Shown here: piece after piece, positions 1 to 6,403 of the stretch
Position numbering within the stretch: the stretch's first letter is position 1
How the letters are laid out: the number at the start of each line of letters is the position of its first letter
NCBI GenBank assembly: GCA_044223975.1
Contig: JBGALI010000032.1
Location: 1-29,407 of the forward strand
Direction: 5' to 3'
DNA from: CAZCPB01 sp044223975
Lineage (GTDB): Bacteria; Planctomycetota; Phycisphaerae; Phycisphaerales; UBA1924
Length of the DNA stretch: 29,407 nucleotides
The notes under the pieces: model-generated
Database searches by the model: none
The model's input: only the letters and a program-made list of their open reading frames with translations
What the model was told of the DNA's origin: nothing
Position numbers and translations under genes: made by a program

Positions 1-31
1 TACGCGAAGACAGTCGAACCCACCCCCCCGG

Positions 32-54
32 CCCCCCTCCCTCTGGGAGGGGGG
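32..54. other. GC-only hairpin upstream of the first gene
   Basis: A perfect 10-bp stem (CCCCCCTCCC / GGGAGGGGGG) closes on a TCT loop 19 bases before the GTG start of the heptosyltransferase. There is no T-run on either side, so it is not a standard intrinsic terminator. It could end a gene left of the window, or be a dispersed palindromic repeat. Nothing else is recognisable in bases 1-73. Confidence 0.4.
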
Positions 55-73
55 GGGCGCGCTTGGAGCGAAT

Positions 74-1150
74 GTGAGTTCACAGGCGATGCGATCGTTG
101 CGGCTGCTGGTCGTGATGCCGTCGTGGGTTGGCGACGCGGTGATGGCGACGCCGGCGCTGCGGATGGTGCGGCGGTCGCTGCCGGGGATCTTCATCGGGG
201 CGCTGGTGCGGCCGGGGATCGACGAGGTGTTGGCGGGGAGTGACTTCTTCGACGAGGTGCATGTCGCCCGCCCGACGGGCATCATGGGGCCGAAGTTTGC
301 GGCCGCGAAGATCCGGCCGCGGCGGTACGACACGGCGCTCCTGCTGACCAACTCGTTCTCGAGCGCCCTGATCGTGCGGATCGCGGGGATTGCGCGGCGG
401 ATCGGGTACGACCGCGATGCGCGGGGGCTGCTGCTCACGGACCGGCTGGAGGCGCCCAAGACGGCGGGTGGGCGGTGGGCTCCGGTGCCGGCGGTTGAGT
501 ACTACCTGCGGCTGGCGTGCGAGAAGCTGCTCAACGTGCCATTGCCCGCTTGGCGCGATGGGGCGCTGGCAATGGAACTGGCCGTCACCGAGGAACAGCG
601 AGAGGCCGCGGAATCAATCCTGCGGGTTCAAGGTGTCAGCCCGTCGGATCGCTTCGCCGTCCTCAACCCAGGTGGAAACAACCAAGCCAAGCGCTGGCCG
701 CCGGAGCGGTTCGCGGCGGTGGCCGAGTGGCTGGCGTCTGAGCACGGGATGCGGGTGGTGATCAACGGGTCGCCCGGGGAGGCGGAACTGGTGGGGCGGA
801 TCGCTGCCGCGGCACCGGGCGCGCGGTGCGCGGAATTGCCCAAGCTTGGAATCACGCTCGGCGCACTCAAGGAGGTCGTGCGTCGGGCGGCGCTGATGGT
901 GACCAACGACACGGGCCCGCGGCACCTGGCCGCGGCGTTCGGCGTGCCGCTGGTGTCGCTGTTTGGCCCGACGGACCATCGCTGGACGACGATCCCGACC
1001 AGGCCGGGCGCGCCCGAGGAGATCCTGCTCGCGGACCCGACGCTTCCCGAAGGGGAAGTGGCCGACGACCACCCGGAGCGCTGCCGCGTGGACCGGATCA
1101 CGGTGGAGCAGGTGCGTGGCGCGGTGGAGCGGGTGCTCGCACCGGGCTGA
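74..1150 (+). CDS. waaF: ADP-heptose:LPS heptosyltransferase (GT9, WaaF-type)
   Basis: This 358-residue protein has the normal length for a GT9 heptosyltransferase, which moves heptose from ADP-heptose onto the inner core of lipopolysaccharide on the cytoplasmic side of the inner membrane. The N-terminal loop PSWVGDAVMA (residues 16-25) resembles the WaaF form. The second Rossmann half shows NPGGNNQAKRWP (198-209) and TNDTGPRHLAAAFG (277-290), the family's donor-binding signature. I take the GTG at 74 as the start because GGAG lies at 65-68, five bases upstream. An in-frame ATG at 89 is the alternative. The gene converges on the protease gene with only 12 bases between stops. An HldE-like protein that could supply ADP-heptose is encoded at 12673-14313. 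The family is clear; the exact acceptor is inferred. Confidence 0.88.
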   Translation: MSSQAMRSLRLLVVMPSWVGDAVMATPALRMVRRSLPGIFIGALVRPGIDEVLAGSDFFDEVHVARPTGIMGPKFAAAKIRPRRYDTALLLTNSFSSALIVRIAGIARRIGYDRDARGLLLTDRLEAPKTAGGRWAPVPAVEYYLRLACEKLLNVPLPAWRDGALAMELAVTEEQREAAESILRVQGVSPSDRFAVLNPGGNNQAKRWPPERFAAVAEWLASEHGMRVVINGSPGEAELVGRIAAAAPGARCAELPKLGITLGALKEVVRRAALMVTNDTGPRHLAAAFGVPLVSLFGPTDHRWTTIPTRPGAPEEILLADPTLPEGEVADDHPERCRVDRITVEQVRGAVERVLAPG

Positions 1151-1162
1151 CGAAGATCGGCC

Positions 1163-3703
1163 TCAGCAACCGGCCTCGAACGCGAGCACGAAGTTGTCGA
1201 AGTCGTCGCCGTTGACGAACGAGTTGTCGTCAAAGTCTGCCGCGATGTCTCCCAGAACGAACGCGAGCACGAACGCGTCGAAGTCTTCGCCGTTCACGAA
1301 GCCGTCGTCGTTGAAGTCCGACGGGCAGGGCGTGGTATGCACGAGCATCGACGCGGGGATCACCTGCTTGTCGATGCCGGGGCCCTGGACGCGGGCGATC
1401 AGGCCTTGGGCGCCGCCGTTCTCGAAGAACTCGACGCGGAGCTTGTGCGTGCCGGGCTTGAGCTGCACCGTGCCGCCGATCTCGACCATGCCGTGCAGGC
1501 CGTCGTTGTTCACGACGGTGTTGGAGCCGAGGTAGAGGCGCGATCCGTCGTCGGACTCGGTGAAGAAGGTGTACGAGCCCTGGGTCGGGGCGACGAAGTA
1601 GCCGTCGAAGGACGCGAGGATCTCGTCGGCGCGTTCGCTGTCCATGAACAGGCCGCTGGAGGAGGGCTCGTTGAGCTGCGCGGCCACCGAGGTCTTGTAG
1701 GGGGTGCGGCCCGCGAAGCTGGGGAGCTGGGAGAGGGCGGCGGGGAGCGTGTAGTAGTCGGCGTGCAGGCCCGGGGCGACGAAGGCCGAGGCGGGGATGA
1801 CCTGCTTGGAGAAACTCGCCCGCTGCCACGACACGACGATGCCGCCGTACATCGAGGAGCCGGAGAAGAACTCGACACGGAAGTCGTGCGGACCGGCGGT
1901 GAGCGCCACCGCGCCCGAAACGTCGGGCGTCATGTTGTGCACGAAGTCGTTGCTGACGACGGGCGCGCCGTCGATGAAGAGCATGGAGCCGTCCTCGGAG
2001 CTGAGGAAGAAGGTGTAGGTGTCGTCGATGGGGATGATGATCTGGCCGGTGTAGACGATGCCGACGTTGGAGCTCTTGCCGGAGCCGGCGATGTTGTTAA
2101 AAGCCCTGGGGTAGTTGATCGCGGGGACCGTGGCCGTCTTGTAGGGAGAGAGAAGGGCAAACTCGGGGAGCGCGGTCTTGCCCCCGGCGCGGTAGTACGA
2201 TGCGCCCAGGCCGGGCAAGACGTGGCCCGCGTTGTCGGCCTCTCGCAGCGTCTGGTTGCTCACGTAGACGCGGGCGGTGGCCTGGGCTCCGGCGGGGTCG
2301 GCGATGGTGTAGAGGAACGTGTCGTAGCCCGCGGCATCGGCGCGGGGCGTATAGAGCAGCTCGTTGCGTCCGCCCGGGCCGGTGCCCACCGACAGGGACA
2401 CGGTGGCGCCCGCATAGGACGTGGTGTCGAACGAGAAGAACGAGAGGGTGTCGCAGTTGGGGTCGTCGTCGTTGGAGAGAACGTCGAAGCGGACGGGGGC
2501 GTTGGAGGTGATGGTGTAGCTGTTGGCGATAGCGCCGGGGCCGCCGGGCGCCGCGGCGGGACCGATGTCCTTCAAGCAGTACCGTGCCGCGGCGTAGCGC
2601 AGGGAGCCGACGGAGGTTTCGCTGAAGCCGCTGAGGTTGCCGGCGCAGCCGCCGATGCCCGAGCACATGATGGAGCAGTCGGGGGCGCCGTCGCAGTGGC
2701 CGGCGGCGAGGTTGTGACCGACTTCGTGGGAGACGAGGCCGACGCGGGAGGCGTAGTCGCCGGTGAAGTCGACGTTTGACACCGCGTACTCGTAGCTGAA
2801 GTTGCAGATGACATCGACCCAGGCCAGGCCGATGACACCGCCGGTGGGCTGGCCGGTAAAAAGGTGCGCGACATCGCGGGTGACCGAGGACTGTGTGGTG
2901 GTCCACTCGCTCTGGATCATGCCCAGGAGCGTGCCGATGTCGCTGGTGTTGTAGAGCGTCGCGTCGGTGCGGACGATGGTCGTGCCGATCTTAAAGCTGA
3001 CGTTGACGTCGCGGTTGTAGATGACGTTCATGCCGTTGACGATGCTCTCGGCGTCGGCGATGGCGCCCGCGGTGGTCAAGCCGTGGTGCTGGTAGTAGGT
3101 GAAATCAAGATCGAGCGCGAGGTCGGCCTCGCGGAGGCAGTTGGCGCGGGGGCCGGGCGTGCCGGGGGGCGTAGCGAACCCGTCGGGGACGGGGAGCGCG
3201 CCGCCGCAGGTGCGGCCCGTGTCGCGGACGGCGTCGGAGCGGTAGACGACGTGGTCGCCCGGGGCGGCGGCGGGATCGATCTCGCGCCGCGGCTGGACGT
3301 ACCAGAGCGAACCGTCGCCGGGGGTGATCACGGCGCGGACGCCGCCGTCGACGAATGAGACAGCCGCGAGCGAGCCGGGGCGATCGATGATCACGCCGCG
3401 GTGGGTGGTGACGGGGGGCGCGGCGACCGGGGCGAGGTGTCCGTCGCGGTGTTCGAGGAGCGTGAAGTCGTGCGTTCGGACGGACGCCGCGCCAAGGTCG
3501 AGGACGACTTGGCGGCCGTCGAGTTCGAGCGAGGCGAGCCAGCGGCCTTGGGCGGAGGGGTGCCACGCCAGGGGCTGCACCGTGGCGCGGGTGAGGTCGA
3601 GGCTGGTGACCGGGGGCGCGGCTTCCACGGCGCCGAGGGTGCCCGAAGGGGCGAGGGCCAGCAGGGATGCCGATATCAGCGACGCGAGTGCACGGAGCGC
3701 CAA
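1163..3703 (-). CDS. Secreted zinc metalloprotease with two PA14 domains and a GC-type dockerin tail
   Basis: An 846-residue exported protein. Residues 1-28 form a signal peptide. A metzincin (M12B/reprolysin-like) domain of about 195-380 carries HEVGHNLAAGH (ligands H326, H330, H336; catalytic E327) and a Met-turn around M346, with many cysteines. Next come an Ig/cadherin-like segment (about 394-482, with SNDDDP), two PA14 domains (about 498-640 and 645-785), and two dockerin-like calcium loops (DFNDDGFVNGEDFD at 796-809 and DFDDNSFVNGDDFD at 823-836). The protein ends in Gly-Cys. PA14 domains often bind carbohydrate, so an envelope or extracellular polysaccharide-associated protease is likely. 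The substrate is unknown. The start is TTG, supported by a perfect AGGAGG five bases upstream. The GC-ending dockerin points to Phycisphaerales and may act as a sorting or anchoring signal. Confidence 0.88.
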   Translation of the reverse strand: MALRALASLISASLLALAPSGTLGAVEAAPPVTSLDLTRATVQPLAWHPSAQGRWLASLELDGRQVVLDLGAASVRTHDFTLLEHRDGHLAPVAAPPVTTHRGVIIDRPGSLAAVSFVDGGVRAVITPGDGSLWYVQPRREIDPAAAPGDHVVYRSDAVRDTGRTCGGALPVPDGFATPPGTPGPRANCLREADLALDLDFTYYQHHGLTTAGAIADAESIVNGMNVIYNRDVNVSFKIGTTIVRTDATLYNTSDIGTLLGMIQSEWTTTQSSVTRDVAHLFTGQPTGGVIGLAWVDVICNFSYEYAVSNVDFTGDYASRVGLVSHEVGHNLAAGHCDGAPDCSIMCSGIGGCAGNLSGFSETSVGSLRYAAARYCLKDIGPAAAPGGPGAIANSYTITSNAPVRFDVLSNDDDPNCDTLSFFSFDTTSYAGATVSLSVGTGPGGRNELLYTPRADAAGYDTFLYTIADPAGAQATARVYVSNQTLREADNAGHVLPGLGASYYRAGGKTALPEFALLSPYKTATVPAINYPRAFNNIAGSGKSSNVGIVYTGQIIIPIDDTYTFFLSSEDGSMLFIDGAPVVSNDFVHNMTPDVSGAVALTAGPHDFRVEFFSGSSMYGGIVVSWQRASFSKQVIPASAFVAPGLHADYYTLPAALSQLPSFAGRTPYKTSVAAQLNEPSSSGLFMDSERADEILASFDGYFVAPTQGSYTFFTESDDGSRLYLGSNTVVNNDGLHGMVEIGGTVQLKPGTHKLRVEFFENGGAQGLIARVQGPGIDKQVIPASMLVHTTPCPSDFNDDGFVNGEDFDAFVLAFVLGDIAADFDDNSFVNGDDFDNFVLAFEAGC

Positions 3704-3708
3704 AGCGA

Positions 3709-3714
3709 CCTCCT
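3709..3714 (-). promoter_or_regulatory. Perfect Shine-Dalgarno deciding a TTG start
   Basis: The minus strand reads AGGAGG five bases before TTG at 3703. This full consensus site fixes the protease start on a rare codon and yields a proper signal peptide. No in-frame ATG precedes that hydrophobic segment. Confidence 0.75.
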
Positions 3715-3923
3715 GGGACAGGGTTCAGACTTCCAACGATACTGCAAAGAGCGCGGCGGGCAAAGTGGGGATTGATCCCCCCCACCGCTGAGGGTTGGGA
3801 GGACTCTGGCCCGGGCGCGCGATCGTGAGGTTATCGATCATCACGCGCAAGGCCGGGCGGTGCTGTGGCCGTTCGCCGGCGGTGCGCCGGTGGAAGGCCG
3901 GGCACGGGCGATACCATGGCGTC

Positions 3924-3941
3924 GCGGGCGATCGTGCCCGC
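3924..3941 (+). other. Hairpin just before the FMN reductase Shine-Dalgarno
   Basis: GCGGGC (3924-3929) pairs with GCCCGC (3936-3941) around a six-base loop. It ends immediately before GGGAGAG, the ribosome site of the gene starting at 3954. The octamer CGGGCGAT occurs both here and about 20 bases upstream. The role is unknown. The rest of 3715-3923 shows no gene. Confidence 0.35.
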
Positions 3942-3953
3942 TGGGAGAGATTC

Positions 3954-4547
3954 ATGAGCACACCGAAGATCCTGGCGTTTGCCGGCAGCCTGCGGGCCGA
4001 GTCGTTCAACAAGAAGCTGGTGAAGATTGCCGCGGAAGGGGCGAGGAAGGCCGGCGCGGAGGCGACGTTCCTGGACCTGCGCGACCTTCCGATGCCGATC
4101 TTTGACGAGGACCTTGAAAAGAAGGACGGTCTGCCCGCCAACGCGCGGAAGCTCAAGGACGTGATGCTGGCGCACCAGGGTTTTCTGATTTCCTCGCCGG
4201 AGTACAACAGCTCGATCAGCGCGGCGCTCAAGAACGCGATCGACTGGGCCAGCCGGCCGACGACGGGGCCGAACGGGAAGCCCGAGAAACCTCTGGAGTG
4301 CTTCGCGGGAAAGGTGGCCGGGTTGATGGCCGCGTCGCCCGGGGCGCTGGGCGGGCTGCGGGGGCTGGTGCACGTCCGCATGATCCTGGGGAACATCCAG
4401 GTGACGGTGCTGCCGGACCAGGTCGCGGTGATGAAGGCGCACGAGGCGTTCGACGAGCGGGGCGGGCTGAAGGACGCCAAGCAGCACGCGATGGTCGAGG
4501 GGATCGGGGCGAAGGTGGCCCACACGGTGCAGAAGCTGACGGCGTGA
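3954..4547 (+). CDS. NADPH-dependent FMN reductase (ChrR/YieF-type flavodoxin fold)
   Basis: This 197-residue protein is the usual size for the NADPH-dependent FMN reductase family. These cytoplasmic flavoenzymes reduce quinones, azo compounds, chromate or free flavin by two electrons. GSLRAESFNKK (11-21) is the FMN-phosphate loop. SPEYNSSISAALKNAIDW (81-98) is the second flavin-binding and dimer-interface motif. The start is the ATG at 3954, with GGGAGAG five bases upstream. An upstream GTG-type extension to 3795 is unlikely because it lacks family similarity. The gene ends 36 bases before the Nif3 start, so the two may form a short operon. The physiological substrate cannot be told from sequence. 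Confidence 0.85.
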   Translation: MSTPKILAFAGSLRAESFNKKLVKIAAEGARKAGAEATFLDLRDLPMPIFDEDLEKKDGLPANARKLKDVMLAHQGFLISSPEYNSSISAALKNAIDWASRPTTGPNGKPEKPLECFAGKVAGLMAASPGALGGLRGLVHVRMILGNIQVTVLPDQVAVMKAHEAFDERGGLKDAKQHAMVEGIGAKVAHTVQKLTA

Positions 4548-4554
4548 TCGCGGC

Positions 4555-4578
4555 CCCCGCTATGCTTGCGCGGGGAGG
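4555..4578 (+). promoter_or_regulatory. Hairpin overlapping the Nif3 ribosome binding site
   Basis: CCCCGC (4555-4560) can pair with GCGGGG (4570-4575), which is the start of the strong Shine-Dalgarno GGGGAGG (4572-4578) for the ATG at 4584. The loop contains TATGCT, which could alternatively be a -10 element for an internal promoter. Both readings are tentative. Confidence 0.3.
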
Positions 4579-4583
4579 CACCC

Positions 4584-5735
4584 ATGAACGTTCTCGACCT
4601 GGTCCGGGCCATGCGCACGATCGCTCCGCTCGAGCTCGCGGAGAGCTGGGACCGTGTGGGTCTGCTCGTCGGCGATGAGCAGCGCGCGCTGTCAGGGCCG
4701 GTGGTGCTGACGATCGATCTGACGGAGGACGTGCTGAGAGAAGCCGCGGCGCTGAAGGCCTCCGCGATCGTGGCGTACCACCCTCCGATCTGGGAGCCGC
4801 TGGCGCGACTGACGACCGCGACGGCGCGCGAGCGGATCCTGCTCCGCGCGGTCGAGAGCGGCATGGCGGTCTACTGCCCGCACACGGCCTTGGACGCGGC
4901 GGTCGGGGGCGTGACGGACTGGCTGTGCGAGGGGTTGTCGGGCGCGGGTGAAGGAAAAATCGCGGGCGACTGCCGCGCCATGACGTTCGCGGCGGCGCGC
5001 CCGGACACGCAGCAGGTGAAAATCGTGACGTTCGTGCCGCCGGCGGAGGTGGACAAGATCCGCGGGGCACTGGCGTCGGCGGGGGCGGGGATCATCGGGG
5101 CGTACTCGGTGTGCTCGTTCGGTGTCGAGGGGACGGGAACATTCCTGGGGGACGAGACGAGCAACCCGGTGGTGGGCGAGCGCGGCAGGCTGGAGAAGGC
5201 GCACGAGATTCGCCTTGAGATGGTGTGCTCCAAGCGCGCGCTGGCGCTGGCGGTCGAGACGCTGCGGCAGTTTCACCCCTACGAGGACCCGGCGATCGAC
5301 GTGTACGAACTTCTGCCCAAGCCGGCCCGGGGCGCGGGCGCGGGCCGGCGGCTCACGCTGGACCGGCCGGCGACGCTGGCGGAGCTGGCGGGGCGGATGA
5401 AGTCGCACCTGGGGCACTCACGCGTGCAGGTCGCGTCGATCCTGGGGCAGGGCCGGCTGGACGCCAGCGTGTCGACGATCGGCGTGGTGCCGGGGGCGGG
5501 CGGGTCGCTGCTGTCGATCGCGCGGGACGAGAAGTGCGAGGTCTTCGTCACCGGGGAGATGAAGCACCACGACGTGCTGGAGGCCCTGCACTCGGGGATG
5601 TCGGTGATCCTCGCGGGGCACACCAACACGGAGCGCGGGTACCTGGCGCGCCTGGCGGCGAAGCTGCGGGGGGTGCTGAGCGGGGTGACGGTGCACCTGG
5701 CGCGGGAGGATCGGGACCCGCTGGTGATCGTGTGA
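4584..5735 (+). CDS. Nif3-like dinuclear metal-centre protein, long form with PII-like insert
   Basis: This 383-residue protein belongs to the Nif3/YbgI/YqfO family, soluble hexameric proteins with a two-metal site; some are linked to GTP cyclohydrolase-like activity, but the general role is unsettled. Likely metal-site segments are AYHPPIW (64-70), HTALDAAVGG (100-109, D104) and GHTNTERGY near the C-terminus (H and E four residues apart). Between the two halves, about residues 130-245 form the PII/CutA-like insert typical of the long YqfO form. The first His of the usual HH pair is Tyr here, a variant I recall from eukaryotic NIF3L1. The ATG at 4584 is chosen over an upstream TTG because GGGGAGG sits five bases before it. 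Confidence 0.87.
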   Translation: MNVLDLVRAMRTIAPLELAESWDRVGLLVGDEQRALSGPVVLTIDLTEDVLREAAALKASAIVAYHPPIWEPLARLTTATARERILLRAVESGMAVYCPHTALDAAVGGVTDWLCEGLSGAGEGKIAGDCRAMTFAAARPDTQQVKIVTFVPPAEVDKIRGALASAGAGIIGAYSVCSFGVEGTGTFLGDETSNPVVGERGRLEKAHEIRLEMVCSKRALALAVETLRQFHPYEDPAIDVYELLPKPARGAGAGRRLTLDRPATLAELAGRMKSHLGHSRVQVASILGQGRLDASVSTIGVVPGAGGSLLSIARDEKCEVFVTGEMKHHDVLEALHSGMSVILAGHTNTERGYLARLAAKLRGVLSGVTVHLAREDRDPLVIV

Positions 5736-5769
5736 GGGCGTGATGAGCGCCATCCGACTTTGAGTCGCC

Positions 5770-5804
5770 GATCGACCCGCCGACTTCCGTCGGCGGCTCC
5801 ACGC
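5770..5804. repeat. Palindromic repeat, copy 1
   Basis: The element contains an 8-bp perfect stem CCGCCGAC (5777-5784) / GTCGGCGG (5789-5796) with a TTCC loop, followed by CTCCACGC. A second copy with two mismatches lies at 6355-6389. Copy 1 runs into a 16-bp tandem duplication (5796-5827). The spread of copies suggests a REP-like intergenic element. Confidence 0.65.
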
Positions 5805-5827
5805 GAGGGTTGCTCCACGCGAGAGTT
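5796..5827. repeat. Two tandem 16-bp units
   Basis: GCTCCACGCGAGGGTT (5796-5811) is followed directly by GCTCCACGCGAGAGTT (5812-5827), 15 of 16 bases identical. The first unit overlaps the right arm of the palindrome ending at 5796, so this looks like local slippage duplication of the repeat's flank. Confidence 0.7.
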
Positions 5828-5869
5828 AATGTGACGAAGAGTCCCGTCCGCTCGAGGATGGCGCGGGGG

Positions 5870-6196
5870 TCAATCGTGGAGCCAGCCGCGCTGGCGGGCG
5901 GCGGCGATCCCCGCGGTGAGGGCCTGGAGGGGTTTGGGAGCATCGACGACGATCGCGTCCACCATTGCGCGCCTGCGGATGGTGAGGCGCCACACGTAGG
6001 CCACGCCCGGGGCGGGGTCGCGGACCGTGCGCAGGTCGACCTCGCAGGAGCCCTCGAGGACCGCCAGGTGTCGCCACAGGTCTTGGTCGGTCGCGGCGGC
6101 CAGAATGACTCCCTTCGACCCGAGCGTAGTGCCCGCGCGCGCGGCAACCAACGCGATCGGGGCGTCAAGGGGCCGCATGATCGAGGATTCAGACAC
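5870..6196 (-). CDS. Small hypothetical protein
   Basis: I do not recognise the family. The reading frame encodes 108 residues from a GTG at 6196, or 102 from an ATG at 6178. Neither start has a good Shine-Dalgarno. Codon third positions are almost all G or C, as in the neighbouring real genes, which argues for coding. The protein is soluble, with no signal peptide or membrane segment, and alternates short strand-like stretches (VILAAATD, YVWRLTIRR, VDAIVVDAP) with helices, ending in GWLHD. It might be a small alpha/beta protein. It stands alone between the Nif3 gene and the pyruvate phosphate dikinase terminator, flanked on both sides by copies of the same palindromic repeat. Confidence 0.6.
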   Translation of the reverse strand: MSESSIMRPLDAPIALVAARAGTTLGSKGVILAAATDQDLWRHLAVLEGSCEVDLRTVRDPAPGVAYVWRLTIRRRAMVDAIVVDAPKPLQALTAGIAAARQRGWLHD

Positions 6197-6303
6197 CGTT
6201 CATGTCGGTCGCCCACCAAGGGTTCGCGCGGGATGCGGGTGCGTGGCGGAAGTGATGGGCCCGGGCGAGCGGCCGCTGCCCGAATCACTCGGCGCGGAGA
6301 ATG

Positions 6304-6332
6304 AAAAAAGGCCCCGGCTCGAAGCCGGGGCC
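6304..6332 (-). terminator. Intrinsic terminator of pyruvate phosphate dikinase
   Basis: Read on the minus strand, a perfect 10-bp stem (GGCCCCGGCT / AGCCGGGGCC; 6323-6332 and 6310-6319) with a three-base loop is followed by six T (6309-6304). It lies about 70 bases after the ppdK stop at 6404. This is the clearest terminator in the window. Confidence 0.88.
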
Positions 6333-6354
6333 CGGGGTCGTGAGCGTCTTGTGT

Positions 6355-6399
6355 GATCGGCCCGCCGACTCCCGTCGGCGGCTCCACGCAGGCGTGGAG
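6355..6399. repeat. Palindromic repeat, copy 2, with an added dyad
   Basis: The same 8-bp stem as at 5777-5796 recurs: CCGCCGAC (6362-6369) / GTCGGCGG (6374-6381), loop TCCC. It is followed by a second stem, CTCCACG / CGTGGAG (6382-6388 and 6393-6399). The element sits in the 3' untranslated region of ppdK, between its stop and its terminator. Confidence 0.6.
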
Positions 6400-6403
6400 G
6401 CGA

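Noticed and set aside
32..54. First hairpin read as an intrinsic terminator
   Set aside because: There is no T-run on either strand, so I list it only as a hairpin.
1337..2779. A 480-codon plus-strand frame opposite the metalloprotease
   Set aside because: Low-complexity Gly/Val/Glu product, while the minus strand encodes PA14 domains.
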